Assembly: GCA_016219875.1 (NCBI GenBank)
Contig: JACRJZ010000129.1
Coordinates: 1 to 64,000, forward strand
Origin: Verrucomicrobiota bacterium
Lineage (GTDB): Bacteria > Verrucomicrobiota > Verrucomicrobiia > Limisphaerales > JACRJZ01
DNA: 64,000 nucleotides
Direction: 5' to 3'
Shown: piece after piece, positions 55,001 to 61,587 of the stretch
Numbering within the stretch: the stretch's first letter is position 1
How the letters are laid out: each line of letters starts with the position of its first letter
The notes under the pieces: model-generated
What the model saw: only the letters and a program-made list of their open reading frames with translations
Told to the model about the DNA's origin: nothing
Databases searched by the model: none
Translations under genes and position numbers: made by a program

Positions 55001-55802
55001 ATCACTCCCCCACTCCGCCGCCCTGAGCCGGTCGTTCACGGGGTTCAAGTTCGCGCCGCTACCGGGGGCGGGGAAAGAGGCGCAGGCGGTGGCAGGCTTG
55101 CTGGGGAAGGATTGCGCGTTGCGCCTGGGCGCGCAGGCGCGGGAGGCGGAGTTGAAGAAGGTGGTTTCGCCGCGCGTGCTCCACATCGCCACGCATGGGT
55201 TCTTTCTAAGCGATCAGGAGTGGAACCACGAAATACTCGAAACACACGAAAAGAAACACGGAGTCTCAACGACTGGGCTGGGCGTGGGATCGTCTTGGCC
55301 AGGGTCTTTCGGGGCTGGTCCCCTTTCGAGTGGTTCGAGTGATTCGCGGTTCAAAGATTGGGAGAATCCGCTCATCCGCTGCGGGCTGGCGCTGGCGGGG
55401 GCCAATCACTTTACGAATGCGGATTTCGGAATGCGGAATGCGGAAGGTGAAGATGGCATCCTGACCGGCTTGGAAGCGTCGCTCCTGAATTTGCAGGGGA
55501 CGGAGCTGGTCATCCTGAGCGCGTGCCAGAGCGGGGCGGGCGAGGTGAAGATCGGCGAGGGCGTGATGTCGCTGCGGCGGGCGTTCACCATCGCCGGAGC
55601 GGAAAGCGTGCTGGCCAGCCATTGGAAAGTGAGCGACGCGGCGACGAGTCGGTTGATGACAGAGTTTATGCGCCGCTGGCGGGCGGGCACCCCGCGGGCG
55701 CAGGCGTGGCGCGAGGCGCAGTTGAGTTTGCTTCAGTCCGGCGGCGAGTGGTCGCATCCTTACTTCTGGGCGGCGTTCACGCTGACGGGGAAGTGGCGGT
55801 GA
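52071..55802 (+). CDS. TPR-CHAT caspase-like protein with leader peptide
   Basis: A 1243-residue protein. Residues about 50-600 are tetratricopeptide repeats (units like GNLGEFLLNRGDTAQALHLC), about 690-760 is a charged coiled coil, and about 830-1243 is a CHAT domain, the caspase/separase-related protease fold. The His-Cys dyad is visible: His1042 in LHIATHGFF and Cys1152 in LSACQSGAGE. CHAT-TPR proteins are known as peptidases in several bacterial conflict systems; a target is not evident here. Start choice is uncertain: TTG at 52071 (after AAGGAGG) gives a lipoprotein-like leader with ISAC at residue 28, while ATG 52110 gives a short leader. Several dispersed repeats are translated in frame inside the CHAT domain (54858-54892, 54949-55018, 55227-55261, 55415-55444). 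Confidence 0.88.
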   Translation: MTWRVPIVVRRFKMTLGPLFCVFAISACLVEVSAQTGSQQMPAVQDRDSAASRSAELMKEVTQLFTNKEHEKALLLLDECLVLKETAFGSNSLQVADILFIKGGISRQQGRFSDALPPLQRCLAIEEKLLGKDHPELINVLLVLGLTCKSQGASAPAIDYFERCLSIQEQHPKERRLNVDSLLQNLANLYRTQDDYRRGLSVLERCQKIQEASFGSNSLQVANCLHKQGLIHQDRGDYIRAMDLFKRGLDMRLAVAKEDDDFAICLRDIAVSFRKQGSPAQALPLYLRAVETLDKIKAPDSDKVAGVLGSFASYYQEQGEFENASALYDRCRELMEKKHGADHPSLAALLGSLANLKEALGHYEESLALHKRSLAMTEQAVGTENREYAVGLGNLGEFLLNRGDTAQALHLCQRSLDILEKLLGTNHTDVASAICRLASVEVELGNRAEALSLLRRSLAIREGVLGTQSLDTAYSLNSLASLLGILGDNSTALELYTESLAIIEKVQGAESPGAAAVLENLAVTHKEIGQTRESLALYSRSLAIKQKIYGAEHLEIAGLLANLADLRRIQGEATEAETLYRQSLAMKTKFLGPDHPEVAIALNNLASIYHSSGRTAESISGFSRSSALLRAYLVGQFTRLSGNDALRLFQLALYQAAVTQSACAEAPAQNATAAVAGAEQIAVWKALLEEVQATQAAVEVDQRAATQRLREQLLTTQHQLARLPDEKLEPPQRDARRRELQKELNELEAKLQHSSTRVADSVRERSPSLVDFARNVPNDAVLLDFVEFRRFDFAAKTNAWKEQRFAAYLTFPLAKDSTNLLVERVDLGEAAPINEAVEVLCRRLGAGQYRARDVEPALQRLNARVYSPLARHLTNVAHLIVCPDGPLSRVPFEMLPVPSGGTNRWLVEEKTISYVSSGREVARIAARAASPRSKVQSPRSVVFGNPDFDLKLPDGVLEKGSNGVLLAAAPSQHSTSPSLPHSAALSRSFTGFKFAPLPGAGKEAQAVAGLLGKDCALRLGAQAREAELKKVVSPRVLHIATHGFFLSDQEWNHEILETHEKKHGVSTTGLGVGSSWPGSFGAGPLSSGSSDSRFKDWENPLIRCGLALAGANHFTNADFGMRNAEGEDGILTGLEASLLNLQGTELVILSACQSGAGEVKIGEGVMSLRRAFTIAGAESVLASHWKVSDAATSRLMTEFMRRWRAGTPRAQAWREAQLSLLQSGGEWSHPYFWAAFTLTGKWR

Positions 55803-55935
55803 TCACTGAAGGCGCTCACGTCTTCTGTGATTCGATGGGGTGTGGATTGCGCGGAATTCTTCGTGCTCCCAAGCGCAGGCTTCCTGTCTGGCAACCGACT
55901 GGGCATGTGCCGCGTCCACGGAACAGAGGAAACCC

Positions 55936-55964
55936 TTTCCAGACTTTCCGCCTTCCGCTATACA
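55936..55964 (+). promoter_or_regulatory. Probable valS promoter (now separated from valS)
   Basis: TTTCCA (55936-55941), 17 bp, TATACA (55959-55964), then an ATG at 55980 that begins a valS 5' fragment. The predicted leader would be only about 9 nt. The boxes are conserved in the duplicate at 50620-50648. The intact valS starts 540 bp further on, beyond the GxxExxY element, so its transcription may run through that element. Confidence 0.55.
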
Positions 55965-55979
55965 CCGCGGCTCGACGTT

Positions 55980-56025
55980 ATGTCCGAAATTCCGAAAGCC
56001 TACGAACCGGCGCGCGCGGAAGAAA
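55980..56025 (+). pseudogene. valS 5' fragment (about 15 codons) left of the GxxExxY element
   Basis: MSEIPKAYEPARAEE matches the first residues of the intact valS (MTEIPKAYEPKAVEE) and then stops at the left terminal repeat of the GxxExxY element. Together with the copy at 56505 it flanks the element like a long, diverged target duplication. Confidence 0.8.
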
Positions 56026-56062
56026 TTTCAACCACGGATGGACACCGATGAACACGGATGGC
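56026..56062 (+). repeat. Left terminal inverted repeat of the GxxExxY element
   Basis: Contains TTCAACCACGGATG followed by further CACCGATG/CACGGATG units. It is the inverse of the sequence at 56462-56499. Confidence 0.8.
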
Positions 56063-56455
56063 CCAGATTTGCACCGGGGCGAGAATACGAAGCTCCTCCT
56101 CAAGGAGGAGACGCATCGCATTCTGGGCTGCGCGTTTGAGGTGTTGAATGAAGTCGGCCACGGTTTTCACGAGAAGATCTACGAGAATGCTTTGGTTGTG
56201 GCGTTCAAGCTGGCGGGAATTCCGTGTGATCAGCAGAAGCGGTTTCCTGTGTTGTTCCGCGGCCACGTTGTCGGTGAGTTCATCCCGGACCTGATCGCTT
56301 TCTCGTCCGTCATCGTGGACACCAAAGTCATCGACCGCATCACCGAGATCGACCGTGGCTAGATGATCAACTACCTGCGCATTGCCAAATTCCATGTTGG
56401 CCTGATCCTGAATTTCAAAAACCCCACCCTGGAATGGATGCGAGTCGTCGTTTGA
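56048..56455 (+). pseudogene. GxxExxY protein gene with an internal amber codon
   Basis: The frame from ATG 56048 encodes a 135-codon GxxExxY protein: GFHEKIYENALVVAF carries the name-giving motif, and VGEFIPDLIAFSSVIVDTKV matches the family core. A TAG at 56360-56362 interrupts it just before MINYLRIAKFHVGLILNF, which is the normal family C-terminus; the codon in relatives is usually Gln, so one C-to-T change explains it. The gene is flanked by CACGGATG inverted repeats and inserted at the 5' end of valS. The family is common in Verrucomicrobia with no settled function. It is either inactivated, truncated to 104 residues, or read through. Confidence 0.85.
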
Positions 56456-56461
56456 GCCCTT

Positions 56462-56499
56462 GAATCCGCGTCCATCCGTGTTCATCCGTGGTTGAAAAA
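56462..56499 (-). repeat. Right terminal inverted repeat of the GxxExxY element
   Basis: Reads CATCCGTGTTCATCCGTGG then TTGAAAAAT, the inverse of 56026-56062. The intact valS ATG follows five bases later, so the terminal repeat supplies the valS leader. Confidence 0.8.
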
Positions 56500-56504
56500 T
56501 CCCT

Positions 56505-59500
56505 ATGACCGAAATCCCCAAAGCCTACGAACCAAAGGCCGTTGAAGAAAAGTGGTATCAATTCTGGCTCGACCAGAAGTGCTTTGTTGCCGATCCGGCG
56601 CGCGTGAGCGAGAAGCGGCCGGCGTATTCCATCGTCATCCCGCCGCCCAACGTCACCGGCGTGCTCACGATGGGCCACGTCCTCAACAACACCATTCAGG
56701 ACATCCTCGCCCGCAAGGCGCGCATGGACGGCAAGGAAGTCCTCTGGCTGCCCGGCACCGATCACGCCGGCATCGCCACGCAGACGGTCGTGGAAAAGAC
56801 CCTCCGCAAAGAGGGCAAGATGAAGCATCGCGACGATCTCGGCCGCGAGAAGCTGCTCGAACACATCTGGGCCTGGAAGGAAAAGCACGGCGGCATCATC
56901 ATCAATCAGCTCAAGAAACTCGGCGCGAGCTGCGACTGGACCCGCGAACGGTTCACGATGGACCCGGATTACTCGCGCTGCGTGCAGAAAGTTTTCGTGG
57001 ACCTCTACAAGAAGGGCCTCATCTATCGCGGCAAGCGCATGGTGAACTGGGACCCCGCCGCCCGCACCGCGCTTTCCGACGAGGAAGTGAACATGGTCGA
57101 GGAGAAGGGGCACCTCTGGCACATCAAATACCCTGTACTGGATGATGCCGGATGCCAGATGCCGGAGAGATTCGTCGTCGTGGCCACGACCCGGCCCGAG
57201 ACGATGCTGGGCGACGAAGCGGTGGCGGTGAACCCGACCGATCCGCGCTACACGCATCTCGTCGGGAAGAAGCTGCTGCTGCCCTTGCGGAACAAATCCA
57301 TCCCTGTCATCGCCGACGAGTTCGTTGATCCCAAGTTCGGCACCGGCTGCGTGAAGGTGACGCCGGCACACGACAAAGCCGACTACGAGATGGGTGTGCG
57401 GCACAATCTGCCGTTCACCATCGTCATCGGCCCCAACGGTGCGATGACCAACGAAGCTGGCGACGGCTTCGCGGGCCTGGATCGCGCTGAAGCCCGCAAG
57501 TCGGTGGTGGAACACTTGGAGAAGCTGGGCCTGCTCGTGAAGGTGGAGGACTACGTCCACAACGTCGGCTACAGCGAGCGCAGCAACGTTGCCATCGAGC
57601 CGTATCTGAGCGAGCAGTGGTTCCTGAAGTATCCGAGCGTGGAAAAGGCGATCGAGTGTGTCGCGGGGAGCGCGGGCGCCCCGCCTGCTGCCGTCGGCGC
57701 CCTCGCCGACAGCTCGGAGCGCACTAGGACTTCTGGGGCTTGGGATTCTGCCGAGCGCCCAAGTGTCGAAGGCGGGGCGCCTTCGACTGCCCGCGAGGGC
57801 GCGGGCGCTCCCCTGATGCGATTTCATCCCGACCGCTGGGCGAAGACCTATACGCACTGGATGGCCAACATCCGCGATTGGTGCATCAGCCGGCAGTTGT
57901 GGTGGGGGCATCGGGTGCCGGTATGGTACAACGAAGAAGCCAAGTCGAAGTTGGGAAGGAAACTGCCTGTCATTGAACTCTCAGGCGACGAACTCTCCGG
58001 AGCGAACATCAAAGAACTCCGCGCCGCCGCGTGGGACTTTGCGGACAAACATCTGTTGCTCAACCGGACCTTTCACAACGATGAAACGGGTTGGGAGATT
58101 CTCGTCCGCCCGGCCAGTCTCGAACACGCCTTCACGCATCTGGGTCCCCCAAACATCAAGGTGGTCGTGGTGCTGCCGGAGATCATTCGCACGGCCGTGA
58201 AGGTGGGCACCCTCTGGCACGTACCCGAGAACGAGAACTTCAAGCGTGTTCATCTGTTCGTGGCGGCGGCACGGGTGGCGGGGGAGTTGTACCAGGTGAA
58301 GATCACCGTGAAAGAACACCTCAACGGACAGAAATTGTATGACCACCAACTCTTCAAAATAGAAGCGCCCGATGGTGTGTCTCCGATGCCAGCCGCTGTT
58401 GCCAGCGAGCCGACCCGGCCTACGTCGGGCGCCGAGATACAGATAGGCGCTTTGTTCCGAGACGTCAACACTGATACCACGTTTGTTCGTTGCCAGATTG
58501 AGTTCCCCGGCGAAGGCTGGACCCAAGACCCCGACGTCCTGGATACCTGGTTCAGTTCCTGGCTCTGGCCGTTCGCCACGATGGGTTGGCCGGAGCAGAC
58601 CGAGACGTTGAAGAAGTTCTATCCCACCGCGGATCTCGTCACCGGCCCGGACATCATTTTCTTCTGGGTCGCGCGCATGATCATGGCGGGCCACGAGTTC
58701 ATGGGCGACCTGCCGTTCCGCAACGTCTATTTCACCGGCATCATCCGCGACAAGCAGGGCCGCAAGATGAGCAAGAGCCTCGGCAATTCGCCCGATCCGC
58801 TGGACCTCATCGCCAAGTTCGGCGCCGACGCCCTGCGCTTCGGCACCATGCGCAGCGCGCCGCTGGGACAGGACATCCTCTTCGATGAGCAGAACGTGGA
58901 ACTGGGCCGCAACTTCTGCAACAAGCTCTGGAACGCCTGCCGCTTCCGGCAAATGGTAGGACAGGCGTCGCGCCTGTCTCCATCTGATTCAAGCCAGCCG
59001 ACTGAGAATGAGACAGGCGCGACGCCTGTCCCACAGGTGCCGGCATTCGAAGTCCAAGGCGAGATCAATCCCGCGCTCCTCACCAGCGACGACAAGTGGA
59101 TTCTCCTCCGCCTCGACCAAGCCATCCGCGAGATCGATGCCGCCTTCGCCGAATACAAATTCAGCGAGGCCACCGCCACGCTCTACCGCTTCTTCTGGAG
59201 TGAGTATTGCGATTGGTATGTGGAGGCGAGCAAGGCCGCGTTGCGGCCAGTTGAAGAGTTAAAGGGTGAAGAGTTGAAGAGTGGCGATGCGGGAGCCTCT
59301 TTAACCCTTCAACCCTTCAACCCTTCAACCAGCGAAGCCCACGCCCGCAAAGCCAACAAACTCGCCGTCATCGACTTCGTCTTGAGCCACACGCTGCGCC
59401 TCTTCCACCCGTTCCTCCCATTCATCACGGAAGACCTCTGGCACGGCCTCGGTTTCAGCGCCGACATGCCGGAAGACCAAGGCGGCAAGACGATCATATT

Positions 59501-60029
59501 TGCCCACTGGCCCAAGCCGCTCAGTGACGACGAGAAATCTCATTACGGCCTCGACGCCACCGCGGACCAAGTGGCCACTGCCAAATACGACCTCGTCGGC
59601 AAAGGCCGCAATCTGCGCCGCGAGTTCAACATTCCGTCGGGCAAGAAGATCAAGTTTGTTCTCAAGCCCGCCGGCGACTTGCCCGCCTACGAAGCCGAAG
59701 TCATCAAGAACCTCCTCAACGCTGAAGTGGTGGAACTCAATCCCGCCTACGCCGCGCCGAAGGGCACGCCGAGCGCGCTCTCACCGCTGGGCGAACTCTT
59801 CCTGCCGCTGGAAGGTTTGGTTGATGTCGCCGCCGAGAAGGCCCGCCTGACGAAGGAACTCGCCAAGATCACCACCGAGATCGAGAAGGTAGCGCAGAAG
59901 CTGAACAATCCTGGCTTCGTGGCGAAAGTCCCGCCGCACGTGCTGGAGGAGCACAAGTCCCGTCTCGCGGAGTGGCAGGGCAAGCAGAAGCATGCTCAGT
60001 CTGCGTTGGACGCATTGGCGAACCTGTGA
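56505..60029 (+). CDS. valS: Valyl-tRNA synthetase with in-frame insertions
   Basis: A 1174-residue class I synthetase charging tRNA-Val; about 880-950 is usual. Core motifs are intact: PPNVTGVLTMGHVLN (HIGH-type), the CP1 editing domain (about 150-370), NIRDWCISRQLWWGHRVPVW, DPDVLDTWFSS, KMSKSLGN (about 754) and a C-terminal coiled coil. The excess comes from four insertions at variable sites: a palindrome (about 387-436), a domain of about 180 residues resembling LPD3 (about 477-660; NDETGWEILV, LPEIIRTAV, VHLFVAAARVAGELYQVKI, VKEHLNGQKLYDH), a second palindrome (about 818-843) and a third (about 916-942). Conserved sequence resumes in frame after each. The gene is essential and no second valS is visible, so it is presumably functional. 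The start follows the right terminal repeat of the GxxExxY element. Confidence 0.95.
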   Translation: MTEIPKAYEPKAVEEKWYQFWLDQKCFVADPARVSEKRPAYSIVIPPPNVTGVLTMGHVLNNTIQDILARKARMDGKEVLWLPGTDHAGIATQTVVEKTLRKEGKMKHRDDLGREKLLEHIWAWKEKHGGIIINQLKKLGASCDWTRERFTMDPDYSRCVQKVFVDLYKKGLIYRGKRMVNWDPAARTALSDEEVNMVEEKGHLWHIKYPVLDDAGCQMPERFVVVATTRPETMLGDEAVAVNPTDPRYTHLVGKKLLLPLRNKSIPVIADEFVDPKFGTGCVKVTPAHDKADYEMGVRHNLPFTIVIGPNGAMTNEAGDGFAGLDRAEARKSVVEHLEKLGLLVKVEDYVHNVGYSERSNVAIEPYLSEQWFLKYPSVEKAIECVAGSAGAPPAAVGALADSSERTRTSGAWDSAERPSVEGGAPSTAREGAGAPLMRFHPDRWAKTYTHWMANIRDWCISRQLWWGHRVPVWYNEEAKSKLGRKLPVIELSGDELSGANIKELRAAAWDFADKHLLLNRTFHNDETGWEILVRPASLEHAFTHLGPPNIKVVVVLPEIIRTAVKVGTLWHVPENENFKRVHLFVAAARVAGELYQVKITVKEHLNGQKLYDHQLFKIEAPDGVSPMPAAVASEPTRPTSGAEIQIGALFRDVNTDTTFVRCQIEFPGEGWTQDPDVLDTWFSSWLWPFATMGWPEQTETLKKFYPTADLVTGPDIIFFWVARMIMAGHEFMGDLPFRNVYFTGIIRDKQGRKMSKSLGNSPDPLDLIAKFGADALRFGTMRSAPLGQDILFDEQNVELGRNFCNKLWNACRFRQMVGQASRLSPSDSSQPTENETGATPVPQVPAFEVQGEINPALLTSDDKWILLRLDQAIREIDAAFAEYKFSEATATLYRFFWSEYCDWYVEASKAALRPVEELKGEELKSGDAGASLTLQPFNPSTSEAHARKANKLAVIDFVLSHTLRLFHPFLPFITEDLWHGLGFSADMPEDQGGKTIIFAHWPKPLSDDEKSHYGLDATADQVATAKYDLVGKGRNLRREFNIPSGKKIKFVLKPAGDLPAYEAEVIKNLLNAEVVELNPAYAAPKGTPSALSPLGELFLPLEGLVDVAAEKARLTKELAKITTEIEKVAQKLNNPGFVAKVPPHVLEEHKSRLAEWQGKQKHAQSALDALANL
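57665..57813. repeat. Palindromic insertion A in valS
   Basis: Left part GGGAGCGCGGGCGCC...CTCGCCGACAGC and right part CGAAGGCGGGGCGCC...GGGCGCTCCC are complementary in blocks. It is translated as an Ala/Gly/Ser/Pro-rich loop between AIECV and MRFHPDRWAKTY, two segments that are adjacent in ordinary synthetases. Confidence 0.8.
58956..59034. repeat. Palindromic insertion C in valS
   Basis: The 25-bp arms (58956-58980 and 59010-59034) differ at one position; the core is ACAGGCGTCGCGCCTGTCTC. The 29-nt loop is unrelated. Translated in frame as GQASRLSPSDSSQPTENETG and six more residues. Another copy of the family lies at 60031-60108, just after the valS stop. Confidence 0.9.
59250..59329. repeat. 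Palindromic insertion D in valS
   Basis: Tandem AGTTGAAGGGTGAAG units (59250-59279) are followed by the inverse ACCCTTCAACCCTTCAAC (59299-59329). Translated in frame as VEELKGEELKSGDAGASLTL and a few further residues, between conserved synthetase segments. Confidence 0.8.
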
Positions 60030-60030
60030 G

Positions 60031-60108
60031 GTGGGACAGTCGTTGCGTCTGGCTCTTTGCCGGAACGTGGGAGGCTTTGATCAGAGACAGGCGAGACGCC
60101 TGTCCCAC
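60031..60108. repeat. ACAGGCGTC-family palindrome after valS
   Basis: Arms 60031-60055 (GTGGGACAGTCGTTGCGTCT) and 60084-60108 (GAGACAGGCGAGACGCCTGT) belong to the same family as insertion C. It lies between convergent valS and the gene at 60114, where it may serve as a terminator. Confidence 0.8.
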
Positions 60109-60113
60109 CAGGC

Positions 60114-61271
60114 TCACTGTTTCATCCCCATGAACAACACCACCAAGTCGATGATGAAGAGCAGCACGATGGTGACTTCCAGGATTATCATCCAGCGATT
60201 TGTCTGGTCGTGCTTCAGGATTTGGTAGAGGTCGTCGAGGGTCTTGAGTTTCTCGTCGAGCGTGCGGTGCCAATCGGCGAGGTGAAAGCGCGAGGCGATG
60301 GTTTCGTAAATGCGGGCCAGGTGCCAGTCGCCGAAGAACTTGGTGATGTTGGACAACTCGTCGCTGAAGCGCGCCAGGTCGATGCGGATGTCGCGCAGAT
60401 CGCGGAGGGTTTGCGTACGACCGCGCAGCGGGTGTTCGCCAAGGTCGCGGTAAGAACGCTCCAGCGCCTCGTCAAGGATGCGGTCGTAGGCCTCCAGTTC
60501 GGCCAGTTGGAGGTTGGCCAGTTCGATGATGTAGAGCGTTTCTTCAAACTCCGGTTTCTGGTCGATGAGCAGCGCCGCGTCCCAATCCACCACCACCAGA
60601 TCGTCGCCGTAGTAGCTCAAGTAGCGGGCGGTGGATTCATTGGCCTCCTGACGCGAAAGCTGGGCGGTGTCGGTTTCCTGCGTGAGCAAGGCCGCGACCT
60701 GGCGGCGATGCGACGCAAGCCATTCCTCCGCCGTCGCGGGCTGGCCTTCGTGCGTCGTCATCGGCGCCTCGAGGCAAAACACCGTGTAGGCTTCTTCGTC
60801 CGCCAGAAACTTGGTCGGGCGGACGAGATACGGTTCCAGTTCGGTACGGATTTCTTCCGCGAGCCGGCGGACTTCCTCGTTGAGCGAGCCGTTGCTGAAC
60901 TGGAGGTCATGATACGCCACGAGGTCTTCGATGTGCAGGACCGAGAAGGGCACGCGCACGGTGATGCTGACGGCGCCCACCGGGAGCAACTTCACCACCC
61001 GTTCCACGCGCACCGGACCGTGCGGGCCGATGCGTTCCTGCGACGCCAGGCGCGCCATCTGCGGCTTGTGCAGAAACGTGTGCCGCGGATTGCGCTTGCT
61101 GGCATCGACGGAGAACTGGGCCAAGGGCTGGCCCAGCAACTCGCGGATCGGTTTGCGGGCCATCTCGTAGGCCATGTCGAAGGCGTAGATATAGACGACC
61201 TCGCCGAGGTAGCGGCGGGCGGCGACTGAGGTGGCTGGAGCGTTCCCAAGGTTGTTGTTGGCCGGTTTCAT
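60114..61271 (-). CDS. Membrane-anchored protein, possibly RMD1/DUF155-like
   Basis: A 385-residue protein with one C-terminal transmembrane helix (about 360-382; MIILEVTIVLLFIIDLVVLFM) and a long, mostly helical charged region before it (about 250-350; LAELEAYDRILDEALERSYR, LDEKLKTLDDLYQILKHDQ). The N-terminal half is mixed alpha/beta (YLGEVVYIYAFDMAYEMA, YYGDDLVVVDWDAALL). A globular domain followed by coiled coil and one C-terminal helix resembles the RMD1/YagE (DUF155) family, but I cannot confirm it by a unique motif. It is divergent from the HAD operon and convergent with valS. No operon partner is seen. Confidence 0.72.
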   Translation of the reverse strand: MKPANNNLGNAPATSVAARRYLGEVVYIYAFDMAYEMARKPIRELLGQPLAQFSVDASKRNPRHTFLHKPQMARLASQERIGPHGPVRVERVVKLLPVGAVSITVRVPFSVLHIEDLVAYHDLQFSNGSLNEEVRRLAEEIRTELEPYLVRPTKFLADEEAYTVFCLEAPMTTHEGQPATAEEWLASHRRQVAALLTQETDTAQLSRQEANESTARYLSYYGDDLVVVDWDAALLIDQKPEFEETLYIIELANLQLAELEAYDRILDEALERSYRDLGEHPLRGRTQTLRDLRDIRIDLARFSDELSNITKFFGDWHLARIYETIASRFHLADWHRTLDEKLKTLDDLYQILKHDQTNRWMIILEVTIVLLFIIDLVVLFMGMKQ

Positions 61272-61361
61272 GGCTCGGCGAAAGTTACCTCAGTCGGAAA
61301 ACGAAAGCCAACTTCGGAACGCCCCGGCAGGCAGCGGAGGACGCAACTTGGCACTGCCGCC

Positions 61362-61500
61362 GTAGCGCAGACATTCCTGTCTGCCGTAGCGCAGGCTTTC
61401 CAGCCTGCGGGGCGTGCGTGCGAATCGGACATCCGCATCGTGGCGGACGGTCCGCCGGCAAGAATGTCGGCGATACGGCAGGCTGGAAAGCCTGCGCTAC
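61362..61500. repeat. GTAGCGCAGGC-family palindrome
   Basis: A perfect 23-bp inverted repeat (61386-61408, GTAGCGCAGGCTTTCCAGCC, and 61478-61500), with an outer partial unit GTAGCGCAGACATTCCTGTC at 61362. Same family as 7341-7490. It occupies most of the divergent spacer 61272-61587, where both neighbouring genes must have promoters. Confidence 0.88.
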
Positions 61501-61587
61501 GACGGTGGTGTCCGGTTGCGCCAAACCAGAAGTCGCGCCGCGCCTCTTCGTTGACTTTTCCCACCAGCGCCTTTTACTGGCAGCCAC

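Noticed and set aside
57934..58500. An intein in valS
   Set aside because: The insertion does not begin with Cys/Ser/Thr, does not end in His-Asn plus nucleophile, and lacks the internal intein blocks.
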